Assembly: GCF_002871935.1 (NCBI RefSeq)
Contig: NZ_PNHQ01000003.1
Location: 74,164-138,163 of the forward strand
Direction of reading: 5' to 3'
DNA length: 64,000 nucleotides
Source: Aerococcus viridans
GTDB taxonomy: Bacteria > Bacillota > Bacilli > Lactobacillales > Aerococcaceae
Below, piece after piece: positions 53,162 to 62,662 of this stretch. The position numbers and the translations under genes are program-made. Within the stretch, counting starts at the first letter, position 1, and each line of letters opens with the position of its first letter. Under the pieces are notes generated by a model, which was given only the letters and a program-made list of their open reading frames with translations, was not told where the DNA came from and did not search any database.

Positions 53162-54659
53162 CTAAAAGCTCCTTTACTAGGTTTTCCCACTTTTCTTGTA
53201 CTTGATCTTCTAAAAATTTTCTTGCTAAATCATAAGATGCTTGTTGCATTTGTTGAATATCATTTTCGTAAAACCGCACCAATGCATCCGATAAATGTTG
53301 AATGTGTTTTTCATTATTAAAAATATCATCAAATGGTAAAAGATAGCCATTTTCTCCATCATTGATGAAAGTGATATTCCCATAGCGAACATTGAAACCT
53401 ATTATTGGTAATCCAGAACCCACAGCCTCCATAAGGGTAAGCCCAAAGCCTTCACTTGTTGAAGCACTCAAATACAATTCATACTGCTTATATATATATT
53501 TTAAGTCAGCATGTCCTTTCAATTGAATGTAATCTGAAGCATCTAATTCTTCAATTAATTTTAGCAGTTTTTGTTTGCTACCCCCTTCACCGTAAATATC
53601 AAATGTTAATTGTGGTAGCGTTTCTTTTGCTTTTGCAACTGCTTTAATTAACCAATCAATATGTTTTTCTTCAGCTAATCTAGAGGCCGTTAGGATTGCA
53701 TATGGCCTACGATGAGCAGTCGGTTTCACTAATTCTTCCAAAGCACCTACTGGAATAGTAAAAATCTTAGACATTGGCTTATTGTCTCGTACAAAATGTG
53801 TGTTTAAGAGATCTTTTTGTGTTTCGGTTGCTGTAATGAAAAAGTCCATCGCTTGGCGATTAGTGAATTGATACTCGTAATAATTATTCCACAATAAGTG
53901 CTTATCCGTGGAGCTTGATTCACTAAAATGCTCTGCATGTACAACTGTTCCAACCTTTGCAGTGCCTTTATTTTCTAGAACCGCTTGTGCAATATTCGTT
54001 GCCCGGTCTATGATGACAATATCATTGGCAGTAAGATTTAGTTGACGAATAAAATAACCGATGAATTTTTCCTTACTATAAAATATTTGATTATTGATTA
54101 AGAAAATCGACTCCGATTCATCAATAATTTCTTCTAACGCCGTTGTACCATCTTGGTTAAAAAATCTGCGTTGATATACAGTAGCTTTTTTCTCATGTGG
54201 TAGATAATACTCAGAAAATACTCTTGTAAATGAATAATAGTCTTTTCTTGTTAAAATACCATTTTGAACAAATTCTACCCTTTGTAGAAAGTCGTCTTCT
54301 TCGTTTGAGAGATAACCTGTACAATAATTTTGTTCCCCAGAAAAGTACCACCGATATATTTTTCCATTACGTTCTTCATTAATAATAGGTTGACGTATAG
54401 TTTGTTTGAAATCAGTAATTGTATAGGTTGTGGCTGCAATCGGGATATCTGAAAAATATTGATAAAGCCAAATAACTTCATCATCTTGAAAGCCGATATT
54501 CTCAGATAGATGTTGGATGTTCTCTCCAGTAAACATATCCGTAAAAATAAATTTTGCAGGTATTTTAGCGCGATTTAGTAATTTTGCACGGTAAGCTTGT
54601 GCATATTCAACACCACTACTTGCCCAACCTAAACCTTTGTTAATGTTATAAATTGTCAT
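53154..54659 (-). CDS. gtfA: GtfA, catalytic O-GlcNAc transferase of the SRR glycoprotein
   Basis: A 501-residue GT4 enzyme: MTIYNINKGLGWASSGVEYAQ, the acceptor-binding extended beta-meander (about 75-200), AILTASRLAEEKHIDWLIKAV and the UDP-GlcNAc site SASTSEGFGLTLMEAVGSGLP (E-G-F-G...E, about 400-420). It attaches GlcNAc to Ser/Thr of the adhesin in the cytosol before export. It starts 10 bases after secA2, after ATAGGAGAGATTAG. Confidence 0.95.
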   Translation of the reverse strand: MTIYNINKGLGWASSGVEYAQAYRAKLLNRAKIPAKFIFTDMFTGENIQHLSENIGFQDDEVIWLYQYFSDIPIAATTYTITDFKQTIRQPIINEERNGKIYRWYFSGEQNYCTGYLSNEEDDFLQRVEFVQNGILTRKDYYSFTRVFSEYYLPHEKKATVYQRRFFNQDGTTALEEIIDESESIFLINNQIFYSKEKFIGYFIRQLNLTANDIVIIDRATNIAQAVLENKGTAKVGTVVHAEHFSESSSTDKHLLWNNYYEYQFTNRQAMDFFITATETQKDLLNTHFVRDNKPMSKIFTIPVGALEELVKPTAHRRPYAILTASRLAEEKHIDWLIKAVAKAKETLPQLTFDIYGEGGSKQKLLKLIEELDASDYIQLKGHADLKYIYKQYELYLSASTSEGFGLTLMEAVGSGLPIIGFNVRYGNITFINDGENGYLLPFDDIFNNEKHIQHLSDALVRFYENDIQQMQQASYDLARKFLEDQVQEKWENLVKELLDD

Positions 54660-54669
54660 CTAATCTCTC

Positions 54670-57024
54670 CTATGAGAATTGTATTATCCATTCACCTTTC
54701 TGATTTCTTTCAAAATAAGATAAGGCTAAATGTTTTACCATGTTAGTATAAATATTTTCTCTCATTCTTTTAAAAGCACGAGTTGCTTCTTTTTCGTATT
54801 CTGTCATCACATTTCTTTGGGCTACTTGGCGACTGGTTACAATCTTCTTATATTGCTCCATGTAATCCACTTGCTCTATCCAACCTTCATCTATTGATTT
54901 TAAGACCGCTTTCTGTAAAAAGACTTCTAATAAATCTGGATCCGTTATTTCCAATTGCTTAGTATGTAATTGATCTGCGAAAATTTGATGCAATAGTTGC
55001 TTCACTTCATCTAAATTCTTCAAATCAACTTGGTTAATTTCCTCTGGTAGTTGATAGGATAGATGGTCAAAAATATACCGTTTTAACCTTTCTTTTGTTA
55101 AAGGATAGTTATTTCGCAGAAAAATATCAAAAGCCTCATCCACTTTAGTCCGGATCATTTCAAAGGATAATTTCCTATCTCCGTTGATAATTTGGCTTCG
55201 GTCCTGATAAATAATTTCTCTTTGTATACGTAAACTCTCATCAAATTCCATAGACATATGTCTGTTAGATCTTCCGGCTGAGTCACTAGCATCCTGGGCT
55301 AAATCAAAAATTCTTATCAGTTTCTTTTGACTTAAAGGACGATTACCTTGGTTATACTTATCAATACTTAACTGTTGCTCACTCCATTTAGTAATTAATT
55401 GGTCTTCTAATGAGCCAAAAAATTTACTTTTTCCTGGATCTCCCTGTCTTCCAGAACGTCCTCTCAATTGTAAATCGATTCTTTTACTTTCCATCCGTTC
55501 TGTCCCAATAACATATAATCCACCAATTTCTTTAACTTTGTTTCCTAACTTAATATCAGTTCCTCTACCTGCTATTGATGTTCCAATAGTGACTGCACCA
55601 AGCTGTCCAGCTTCTTTGATAATCATTGCTTCCTTAGGCAAGTTATAAGCATTTAATACATTATGTGGAATACCAATACTTAATAAAATATCTGAATACA
55701 ATTTAGACATACCAACTGAACCTGTAGCTAATAGAATTGGCTGGCCAGTGGCATGAACACTATTTACCAAATCGATTACAGCAGTTACCTTTTCTTCCAA
55801 AGTCATAAAGAATTGATCAGGTTCATCAATTCTTGCTACTGGTTTATTAGTTGGTACAACGGTCACATTCAGTCCATAGGTTTCTTGAAATTCTGCTTCC
55901 GCAACTTTTGCAGTACCACTCATTCCAGCAATTTTTGGAAATCTTTTAAATAGATTTTGATAAGTAATAGAAGCCATCGCTCGTTGGTTAGCTGTTAATT
56001 CAACCTCTTCTTTAGCTTCAAGCGCTTGGTGGTACCCAGACTGTAATTTTGTGCCTTCCATTATTCGTCCGGTTTGTTCATTTAATAACTTTACTTCCCC
56101 TTTAGAAACAATATAGTTACGATTTTTTTCATATAAAAAATTAGCTCTTAAGGCTAAGAATACATGACGGTTTAGCTCTATATTTTTGGGGTCAAATAAA
56201 TTATCTATTTTAAAATATCTTTCACAAGCTCTTATGCCTTTTTTAGTTAGCCAAACATTGTCCCTATCTTCATCAAATTGATAGTCAATATTTTCATCTA
56301 ATGTCCGAATAAACTGATCGGTGATAATATATAAATTTGATTGCACACGTGGCATTCCTGAAATAACTAGAGGTGTTTGAGCGCCATCCAATAACACTTC
56401 ATCTATCTCATCAATAATGACATAATCTATATTTCTTAGGTATTGGTCATCTTTACTAGCAGCCAGGTTTTCAAATAAATAATCAAACCCATAGCCCGCA
56501 TGCGTCGTATAAATAATATCTGCATCATAAATCGCCCTTTTTTCTAAGGCGGTCAATTTATTGTCTTTACCAGTATCTTCTATAGCATTCGAAACAGATA
56601 AACCTAACCATTGAAAAACAGGACTCATTTCTTCATAATCACGTTTACTCAAGTAATCATTCGTCGTCACAATCATAGCGCCAGCACCATTTAAAGCATT
56701 TAGATACAAGGGAAGAGTTGCTGTTAAGGTCTTCCCTTCTCCTGTTTTCATTTCGGCGATTTCTCCTTGATGGAGAACAATTCCACCGAGTACCTGAACA
56801 TCATAGGGGTAGTAACCTAAAACTCTCTTATCAGCTTCTCGTACCACTGCAAAAGCTTCAGGCAATATATCATCTAAGCTTTCTCCTGCCACTAGTCGCT
56901 CTTTAAATTGTGCTGTCTTAGCTTGTAATTTCCCATCACTCAAGTCTGCCATCTCTTTAGCTAAGTGATTAATTTGCTTTAAAATAGTGACATACTTCCT
57001 ACGAACAGGTTGATTTAATCGCAT
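54670..57024 (-). CDS. secA2: Accessory preprotein translocase ATPase SecA2
   Basis: A 784-residue SecA2: GGIVLHQGEIAEMKTGEGKTLTATLPLYL (Walker A), VIIDEIDEVLLDGAQTPLVISG, AGMSGTAKVAEAEFQETYGL, GTSIAGRGTDIKL and QLRGRSGRQGDPGKSKFF. It lacks the C-terminal zinc/SecB tail of SecA1, as is normal for SecA2 of accessory Sec. The start is ATG 57024 after GGAGGTAGGTGAAAA; a GTG at 57042 contains the ribosome site itself. It drives export of the glycosylated adhesin. Confidence 0.96.
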   Translation of the reverse strand: MRLNQPVRRKYVTILKQINHLAKEMADLSDGKLQAKTAQFKERLVAGESLDDILPEAFAVVREADKRVLGYYPYDVQVLGGIVLHQGEIAEMKTGEGKTLTATLPLYLNALNGAGAMIVTTNDYLSKRDYEEMSPVFQWLGLSVSNAIEDTGKDNKLTALEKRAIYDADIIYTTHAGYGFDYLFENLAASKDDQYLRNIDYVIIDEIDEVLLDGAQTPLVISGMPRVQSNLYIITDQFIRTLDENIDYQFDEDRDNVWLTKKGIRACERYFKIDNLFDPKNIELNRHVFLALRANFLYEKNRNYIVSKGEVKLLNEQTGRIMEGTKLQSGYHQALEAKEEVELTANQRAMASITYQNLFKRFPKIAGMSGTAKVAEAEFQETYGLNVTVVPTNKPVARIDEPDQFFMTLEEKVTAVIDLVNSVHATGQPILLATGSVGMSKLYSDILLSIGIPHNVLNAYNLPKEAMIIKEAGQLGAVTIGTSIAGRGTDIKLGNKVKEIGGLYVIGTERMESKRIDLQLRGRSGRQGDPGKSKFFGSLEDQLITKWSEQQLSIDKYNQGNRPLSQKKLIRIFDLAQDASDSAGRSNRHMSMEFDESLRIQREIIYQDRSQIINGDRKLSFEMIRTKVDEAFDIFLRNNYPLTKERLKRYIFDHLSYQLPEEINQVDLKNLDEVKQLLHQIFADQLHTKQLEITDPDLLEVFLQKAVLKSIDEGWIEQVDYMEQYKKIVTSRQVAQRNVMTEYEKEATRAFKRMRENIYTNMVKHLALSYFERNQKGEWIIQFS

Positions 57025-57053
57025 TTTTTCACCTACCTCCACATTGTTTTATC

Positions 57054-57929
57054 CTAGCAATCTTTACCCATATCCAAAGGCATATAGGTACGTTTATAGA
57101 GAGGTAACATCAAATCATCTCTATCTGCTTGTCCATTTGTTAAAGAATATAGGTTAGGTGTTATTCCTTCTTCTTTTAAATCCTTCAATATTTGCCAGAT
57201 ATTTATATCTTTCTTTTCAACGAATAATAAATTTACTTGCTCCAATGATGAAAATTCTTTCACCAGCTCTTTAATTTCTTTTGTAATATATGTTTCACGA
57301 CACTCAATACCGGTTGCTAATATAGAAATAGCTTGGTTCGAAAATCTACTATCTTCAATCTCAGTTATCACTCTGCCTGTAACAGGCTCTCTACCAGTTA
57401 TCTGTATGTTTAAAAAATCTTTGTTTAAATCAATATGTTGAAGAGTATTTCGCCATAACTTTGCATTGTCTAATGTCTGAGTTTGCTTATCTTCTTCATA
57501 AAGAATTAGTTCTCTAAATATAAAATTATCCAGTCCAGCATTAATGAGCGTAATCTTATAAAATAAACATTGTGATGGTATAGAAAATTCAATTTGATTC
57601 AAATCATAAAACATCTCTTGAATTAGATCATGATGATAATTATAGAATGCTATCTTGATTTTTAACTTTCCTTCAACATTATTTGAAACTACAGCTTGTA
57701 AAGCATAGTGATTACCTGGTACCAAAGTCGGTAATTGAATTGGTTCGCGTGTTTCTTGGTAATGAACCCGTGAGGACCATTCGTGAATAACCTTTCCAGA
57801 AGGCATTAAAGTATTCTCCCAATACAGTAATTCTGAGTCGGTGCTATAGCGAATTTGGCTACCGTATAAAAAATCTTCTTGTCTTAATTGTCCCCACTTA
57901 ATGATATTGATTGGTTTCCAGTTAGACAT
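57054..57929 (-). CDS. asp3: Accessory Sec system protein Asp3
   Basis: A 291-residue protein with the Asp3 N-terminal block SNWKPINIIKWGQLRQEDFLYGSQIRYSTD, VHYQETREPIQLPTLVPGNHY and FYNYHHDLIQEMFY. Asp3 binds the unfolded SRR region and joins Asp1 and Asp2. The C-terminal third (from about 200) extends past the short streptococcal form and reads as an Asp3-plus-tail variant. It sits between asp2 and secA2. Confidence 0.88.
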   Translation of the reverse strand: MSNWKPINIIKWGQLRQEDFLYGSQIRYSTDSELLYWENTLMPSGKVIHEWSSRVHYQETREPIQLPTLVPGNHYALQAVVSNNVEGKLKIKIAFYNYHHDLIQEMFYDLNQIEFSIPSQCLFYKITLINAGLDNFIFRELILYEEDKQTQTLDNAKLWRNTLQHIDLNKDFLNIQITGREPVTGRVITEIEDSRFSNQAISILATGIECRETYITKEIKELVKEFSSLEQVNLLFVEKKDINIWQILKDLKEEGITPNLYSLTNGQADRDDLMLPLYKRTYMPLDMGKDC

Positions 57930-57943
57930 AATTCATCTCCCAT

Positions 57944-59491
57944 TTATCCAATACTTATATTTAACCTTTTCAATTGTGCGAAAAACCATTGGTTGATACC
58001 AGGACTATTGTCATTATGTCGACCTACTAATCCTTTACTAATAATGTTGATTTCTTTTTCGCTGAGATAGTTTAATAAATCAAAATATGCCTGGCTGTCG
58101 TAATCATCCTGCATCATATAGGCTATGGCAATGGTGCTATCTTCTGGAAATTTCGCTTTTTCTAAATATGGTACAATTTTATTGTTTAACTTTTCGTAAC
58201 GCTCTTCCTCTTGGTCAATGAACTTATTAACCAAATCTAATGAAGTTTCAAAGGCTTCTGGTCGGTGTAAAGGTACGTTCCTTGCAATATCGCCTAAATT
58301 AATTAATGGCTTACCCACTACGATTGCACGTGCTTCTAATCTAGCACCATAGTAAATAGCACCGTAAGTACCCATTGATAAACCAGAAATAACTAATTGT
58401 TTAGTAGAGAATGATAACAAATCTAAATAGGTTTGAATGACATGCTCAATCTTTTGCTCATATTCTGATGAACCCACATAGAAACATCCACCTTCCAAAC
58501 GTGGATCACTTATTAATAGGAACGGTTTACCTAAATTCTTCATCATCCAATAACCTTCAAAACCTTCTGCAGTTCGATAGCCAGAGAAATAAACATTTAA
58601 TGGTGGTTGTAGATCTCCTGGATTAAAGTAATAAAAGAATTCGTTTCGCTGGCTATCTCGACTAACTTGCCCACCTAACAACATTTCACCATATTGTTCG
58701 CGAGATTTCCGATAGTGAAGCGGACCAACTTTAATAGTACCTTGCCCTTTTACCTCAATAGATGCTGCTAAATAGGTAAACTGTTCAACATTCACATTGA
58801 TATTGTGTGCCATTTCTGTTTGTGTAAAAGTACGACGTATTACTTCGCCTGCTGAGTCAATAAAATGTAAAACTAATCTCAAATCTATTTGATTATCAGC
58901 ATCGTACTCTAACCACAAATCAGTCGTTGCATCACTTCCTAATCCTATATTGTACTTCCAATAAAGCAATTGAACGTAGTCACTTTGATTAATTTCACTA
59001 ATTTCAACATAGTTATTGCCATTGTAGTAGATACTACAATTATCGACATGATTTACCACAATATTTTTCACATGCAATTTCGTGCCATTTTGGCCAATAA
59101 AAAAATCTTTTTTTACTGTAGCAATTACGCTTGTAATATCCTGCATATCAATGTAATGCACGAATAAATATTTAAATATAGGAAAATGATTAATGATAGT
59201 ATCAGAAAGTTCCTGATTTACTAAAATGGTGTAGGGTTCTATATATTGCTGTAGATAAGAAAAATCAAAATTTGTGCCCAATTCAGAAATAATAACGACA
59301 TCAAATGATGTTATTTTTTCCTGGTGATTCTCTTCTTCATTATCTTCATTTGCGTTTAAAACAACATGTAGCTTCTCTTGCTGTACATCCACATCATCAC
59401 AAACATTGATATAATACCAAATTAAACCATCTTCATTCCGTGATTCCCAACGCTCTCTACCAATTTGTAAAATATGTAGCTTTTTATCCAT
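57944..59491 (-). CDS. asp2: Accessory Sec system protein Asp2 (GlcNAc O-acetyltransferase)
   Basis: A 515-residue protein with an alpha/beta-hydrolase C-terminal half. The nucleophile elbow is VISGLSMGTYGAIYYGA with Ser372, and a late HNDNSPGINQWF may supply the His. In S. gordonii Asp2 acetylates GlcNAc on GspB and also helps targeting. PPLNVYFSGYRTAEGFEGYWMMKNL is the typical Asp2 core. It abuts asp1 and precedes asp3 by 14 bases. Confidence 0.93.
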   Translation of the reverse strand: MDKKLHILQIGRERWESRNEDGLIWYYINVCDDVDVQQEKLHVVLNANEDNEEENHQEKITSFDVVIISELGTNFDFSYLQQYIEPYTILVNQELSDTIINHFPIFKYLFVHYIDMQDITSVIATVKKDFFIGQNGTKLHVKNIVVNHVDNCSIYYNGNNYVEISEINQSDYVQLLYWKYNIGLGSDATTDLWLEYDADNQIDLRLVLHFIDSAGEVIRRTFTQTEMAHNINVNVEQFTYLAASIEVKGQGTIKVGPLHYRKSREQYGEMLLGGQVSRDSQRNEFFYYFNPGDLQPPLNVYFSGYRTAEGFEGYWMMKNLGKPFLLISDPRLEGGCFYVGSSEYEQKIEHVIQTYLDLLSFSTKQLVISGLSMGTYGAIYYGARLEARAIVVGKPLINLGDIARNVPLHRPEAFETSLDLVNKFIDQEEERYEKLNNKIVPYLEKAKFPEDSTIAIAYMMQDDYDSQAYFDLLNYLSEKEINIISKGLVGRHNDNSPGINQWFFAQLKRLNISIG

Positions 59492-61018
59492 CTATTCAAT
59501 CTCCAAGTATTTTGCCCATTTTTTCACTAGTTGTTCACTATTGTTTTCTGCAATCTTTTCTATCGCAAAAACTAACGAACGATTCCAGTTTTTCAAAGTA
59601 TCTAGATAATAATGAATGGCTAGTGGCAGGTCTTCAATAGACTGAATAATATAACCATTTTCTTCATGTTTTACATACGGTGTTTCTCGTTGATTGATTT
59701 GAGGGATTCCTGCACTAATGCTCGCAATTTGAGTATAAAGATGTGGGTTTTCACTTAAATCAATTACTAATCTAACAGTTGAAAATGAAGAAATGACTGT
59801 CAACTCTTCTCTTACTTGTCTGAACACAAAATATTCTTCATCTTCTGTTTCAATATTCAGTGCATTTATCTTTTCATTAAACGATTCTTCGCTGATAAAT
59901 CTATTATTTAAAGTTTTCACAAATTTTACTATCTCAGAATTTTGGTCATTCTGTTCGTTATAGCTAGCAAATATCACTCGAATATCTTTATTACGTTGAA
60001 TTTCTTTGAACAGCAATTCTCCAATTTTATATATTAAGTCCTTTTGAATGTTATCGATATTTACCCATATATTTAATTCTTTAACTTCTTGACTAACACC
60101 TAAATTCAATCGACTATCATATGGCGAAATTATAGCAGTTGGTACTTGATCAGTTAACGGCGCTACATTTTTTAAAATACTGTCAGAATCGGCAACAAAA
60201 AAATCAATACCTTTAACGTTCTCATAATCTATATAGGACTCATCATTATTTCTTTCAGAAAAAAATGACAAAACTTTTTTTCCTGGTATTTCATTATCTA
60301 AAAAGTATCGATTATGCTCGTTACTAGCAGCTATGACGACTACATCTTCTGCTGTAAATTCTTTGATTTTTATATTCAAAACTGCTTCTATGAGTGAGGA
60401 TTTAGAAGCAAAAAATCGTTGTTTTAATTTTCCTTGTATCTTAGCATTTTCAAATATTTCAAAGGTACCCTCTTCTACAAAATATATAAATTGTTTTTCA
60501 CCTAATAAATTTAGGAAAGTAGTAGATATGTGTTCACCTTGTTCATATATTTGAATACTAGATATAAAACCCCTATCATCAATAACATATCTTCTATATA
60601 TAAGGCCTTCTTCAAAATGATCAATCCATAACACGTTCCCTGCTTCATTAAAGTAAATCTTTGCATACATGGCATTAGCGTTCATCGCTACAATAACATA
60701 TGGTGTGGTGATAAATTGAATATCCTTAGGCCAATTTAATTCCTTATAATTAAAAGGTTGGATGGTACTCAATTTCTCTTGTTCAATTCCTTGTAACTGA
60801 TCAAAAAGAGACCAGCATGAAATATTTAATAATTGTTGTCGATTTAAAAAGGTTCTTAAGTTTGGTAGATAATTTAATACTAATAAATTAGTTGACAATG
60901 ATTGGGCAGCAAACATTCTACTTTGATTCACAGTATCATCAAATTCAATTTCTTTAGAAAGATATTGCCAAGGTAGCGATAATTTTTCTTGATACCATGC
61001 TGGTATAAAGTAATACAT
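59492..61018 (-). CDS. asp1: Accessory Sec system protein Asp1
   Basis: A 508-residue protein starting MYYFIPAWYQEKLSLPWQYLS, the signature N-terminus of Asp1. The ATG at 61018 is 7 bases after AAAGGAG; the frame that runs upstream to 61204 lies inside secY2 and is not real. Asp1 has a GT-B-like fold without activity (HENGYIIQS-like block near the end) and forms a complex with Asp2/Asp3 that brings the adhesin to SecA2. Confidence 0.92.
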   Translation of the reverse strand: MYYFIPAWYQEKLSLPWQYLSKEIEFDDTVNQSRMFAAQSLSTNLLVLNYLPNLRTFLNRQQLLNISCWSLFDQLQGIEQEKLSTIQPFNYKELNWPKDIQFITTPYVIVAMNANAMYAKIYFNEAGNVLWIDHFEEGLIYRRYVIDDRGFISSIQIYEQGEHISTTFLNLLGEKQFIYFVEEGTFEIFENAKIQGKLKQRFFASKSSLIEAVLNIKIKEFTAEDVVVIAASNEHNRYFLDNEIPGKKVLSFFSERNNDESYIDYENVKGIDFFVADSDSILKNVAPLTDQVPTAIISPYDSRLNLGVSQEVKELNIWVNIDNIQKDLIYKIGELLFKEIQRNKDIRVIFASYNEQNDQNSEIVKFVKTLNNRFISEESFNEKINALNIETEDEEYFVFRQVREELTVISSFSTVRLVIDLSENPHLYTQIASISAGIPQINQRETPYVKHEENGYIIQSIEDLPLAIHYYLDTLKNWNRSLVFAIEKIAENNSEQLVKKWAKYLEIE

Positions 61019-61032
61019 CTCCATACTCCTTT

Positions 61033-62280
61033 CTACAAGATTGACGCATATTGCCCTCTTATATACACAGTTTGAATCTCTTGAATAATTGTGGCTACTA
61101 TTGATACCAAAATAACAACATTCGCAACCAAGGTACTTACTTCGCTTAACGAGGGTTCTAATAATCCAATAATCCAAGGTACGGTCGTTGCTATAGTCAG
61201 CCAAGTTGCACCAACGAAAGCCATTCCCCCAACCTTTTTTGTTAGATAATCGTAAGTAGGTTTGCCACTGGGTACATTAGCAATATAATCTCCAGATTTT
61301 TGTAAATCCTCAGCTAGATCTCTGGGACTAATATTAACGAAAGCAAAACCTATACCTAATCCAAATATTAAACAAGCATAAGTAATTACACCCAATGGAT
61401 CACTCATCTGTAAGTGTAAAATTAAATATTGCAATACTTTATTATTGGGAATGATAAGTGTGAGCGCTTGAAATAAATATTGCGGTAAGCTCATTACTGT
61501 TAAAGCGTACATAATGGGCAATCCTCCAGCCGGATTAAGCTTTATGGGTAAATAAGAGTCATTTGCAAACTGACCACTAAGTGTTATACGGTGTAAAGGA
61601 ACACGTTGTTCAGACAGTTCAACAAATATTGAGGTAATAAATATAAAAACTATCCAACAACCTAAAAATAGTAGAAACTGTAGTTGCACTTCAGAAAACA
61701 TTGTGCTATCTAAATAAAATAGCTCTTTTATAAAATCAACCCATTTAAGAATAATACCCGCTAAAATAATAATAGTTGTATTACCGAATCCAAATAATGC
61801 ATTTTGATTACCTAGCCATATTAAAAAAAAAGTACCTGAAACTGAAAATAAACAAGTAGCCATTAAGACTAACCAATAATTATTTAAAAAACTTATTTGT
61901 TGATTAAATTGCACATTCGATAAAATACCAAGACTTTGAATAATAGCAATAATCAGTGTAAGTATACTTTTCCATCTATCTACTATCCTAGTTGGCATTT
62001 TACGTTCATCAATGAAATCACCTAGAGTGATAAAACGCCATAAAATCATCATAGACATGTATGGACCAATACCTAAAACAAAAACAGAAAGATTAGCTAT
62101 ATCTCCTCCTGTAGCCATACTAATTGCCTCAAAAAAATGAGAATTATTTACTGACTGTTCTACATCTACTAAAGGTAATGGAATATTCCTTCCTATAATA
62201 AAGATGGTTAAAATGATTAAAGTAAAAGTTATTCGAGTACTTAGCATACCCTGATTGATTGTGTGTCTTTTATTATTCAT
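61033..62280 (-). CDS. secY2: Accessory preprotein translocase channel SecY2
   Basis: A 415-residue SecY homologue with ten membrane helices: LSTRITFTLIILTIFIIGRNIPLP, GPYMSMMILWRFIT, RVPLHRIT (cytosolic loop), LPIKLNPAGGLPIMYA, and SPRDLAEDLQKSGDYIANVPSGKPT. It is shorter than housekeeping SecY (about 430) and poor in the usual plug glycines. It is the export channel for the serine-rich glycoprotein. It has its own promoter region after the adhesin gene terminator. Confidence 0.95.
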   Translation of the reverse strand: MNNKRHTINQGMLSTRITFTLIILTIFIIGRNIPLPLVDVEQSVNNSHFFEAISMATGGDIANLSVFVLGIGPYMSMMILWRFITLGDFIDERKMPTRIVDRWKSILTLIIAIIQSLGILSNVQFNQQISFLNNYWLVLMATCLFSVSGTFFLIWLGNQNALFGFGNTTIIILAGIILKWVDFIKELFYLDSTMFSEVQLQFLLFLGCWIVFIFITSIFVELSEQRVPLHRITLSGQFANDSYLPIKLNPAGGLPIMYALTVMSLPQYLFQALTLIIPNNKVLQYLILHLQMSDPLGVITYACLIFGLGIGFAFVNISPRDLAEDLQKSGDYIANVPSGKPTYDYLTKKVGGMAFVGATWLTIATTVPWIIGLLEPSLSEVSTLVANVVILVSIVATIIQEIQTVYIRGQYASIL

Positions 62281-62473
62281 TAAAAACTTCCTCTATAGAA
62301 TATTTGCTAATCTCTTTCTTTCTCCAATTATTAAAAAGAAAATAACTCATTATATATTTTACTAGAAATTATTCGAAATCGAATGTCAGTTTCTCGTTTG
62401 AAACACTTTGAAATGAAATCATTCTTATAGTTTTATTTAAGTAATTTATATTTCATCAAATTAACAAAAATTA
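62281..62473 (-). promoter_or_regulatory. secY2 promoter region
   Basis: On the minus strand TATAAT at 62349-62354 is a likely -10, about 70 bases before the secY2 ATG; the -35 is weak. A near palindrome ATTCGATTTCGAAT (62371-62384) lies just upstream of it and could be an operator. Shine-Dalgarno TAGAGGAAG precedes the start. Confidence 0.45.
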
Positions 62474-62534
62474 TGGCTCTACAATATATAGAACTGATGA
62501 CTTTTTATCATCAGTCCTATTGGATAAAGAGCCA
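62474..62534. repeat. 61-bp palindromic element
   Basis: TGGCTCT (62474-62480) and AGAGCCA (62528-62534) bound an imperfect palindrome with an inner perfect ACTGATGA/TCATCAGT stem. The layout resembles two ends of an insertion element joined together, or a small mobile hairpin. No transposase is present. Confidence 0.5.
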
Positions 62535-62556
62535 AAATGATAATTCATCACAGTAA

Positions 62557-62598
62557 AAAAGTGCTAGAGACTATCTTTCAATATTCTCTAGCACTTTT
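62557..62598 (-). terminator. Terminator of the serine-rich glycoprotein gene
   Basis: AAAAGTGCTAGAGA (62557-62570) and TCTCTAGCACTTTT (62585-62598) form a perfect 14-bp stem; on the minus strand six T residues follow. It lies 65 bases after the stop. Confidence 0.9.
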
Positions 62599-62662
62599 AA
62601 TATACTTAAGCAGCTTTTATCATTTTTCAATCTTTGAAACTAAAAACCTTTACGGAAATAAC

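Noticed and set aside
61019-61204. N-terminal extension of Asp1
   Set aside because: It overlaps secY2 in another frame, has no family match and lies upstream of the AAAGGAG that serves the MYYFIPAWY start.
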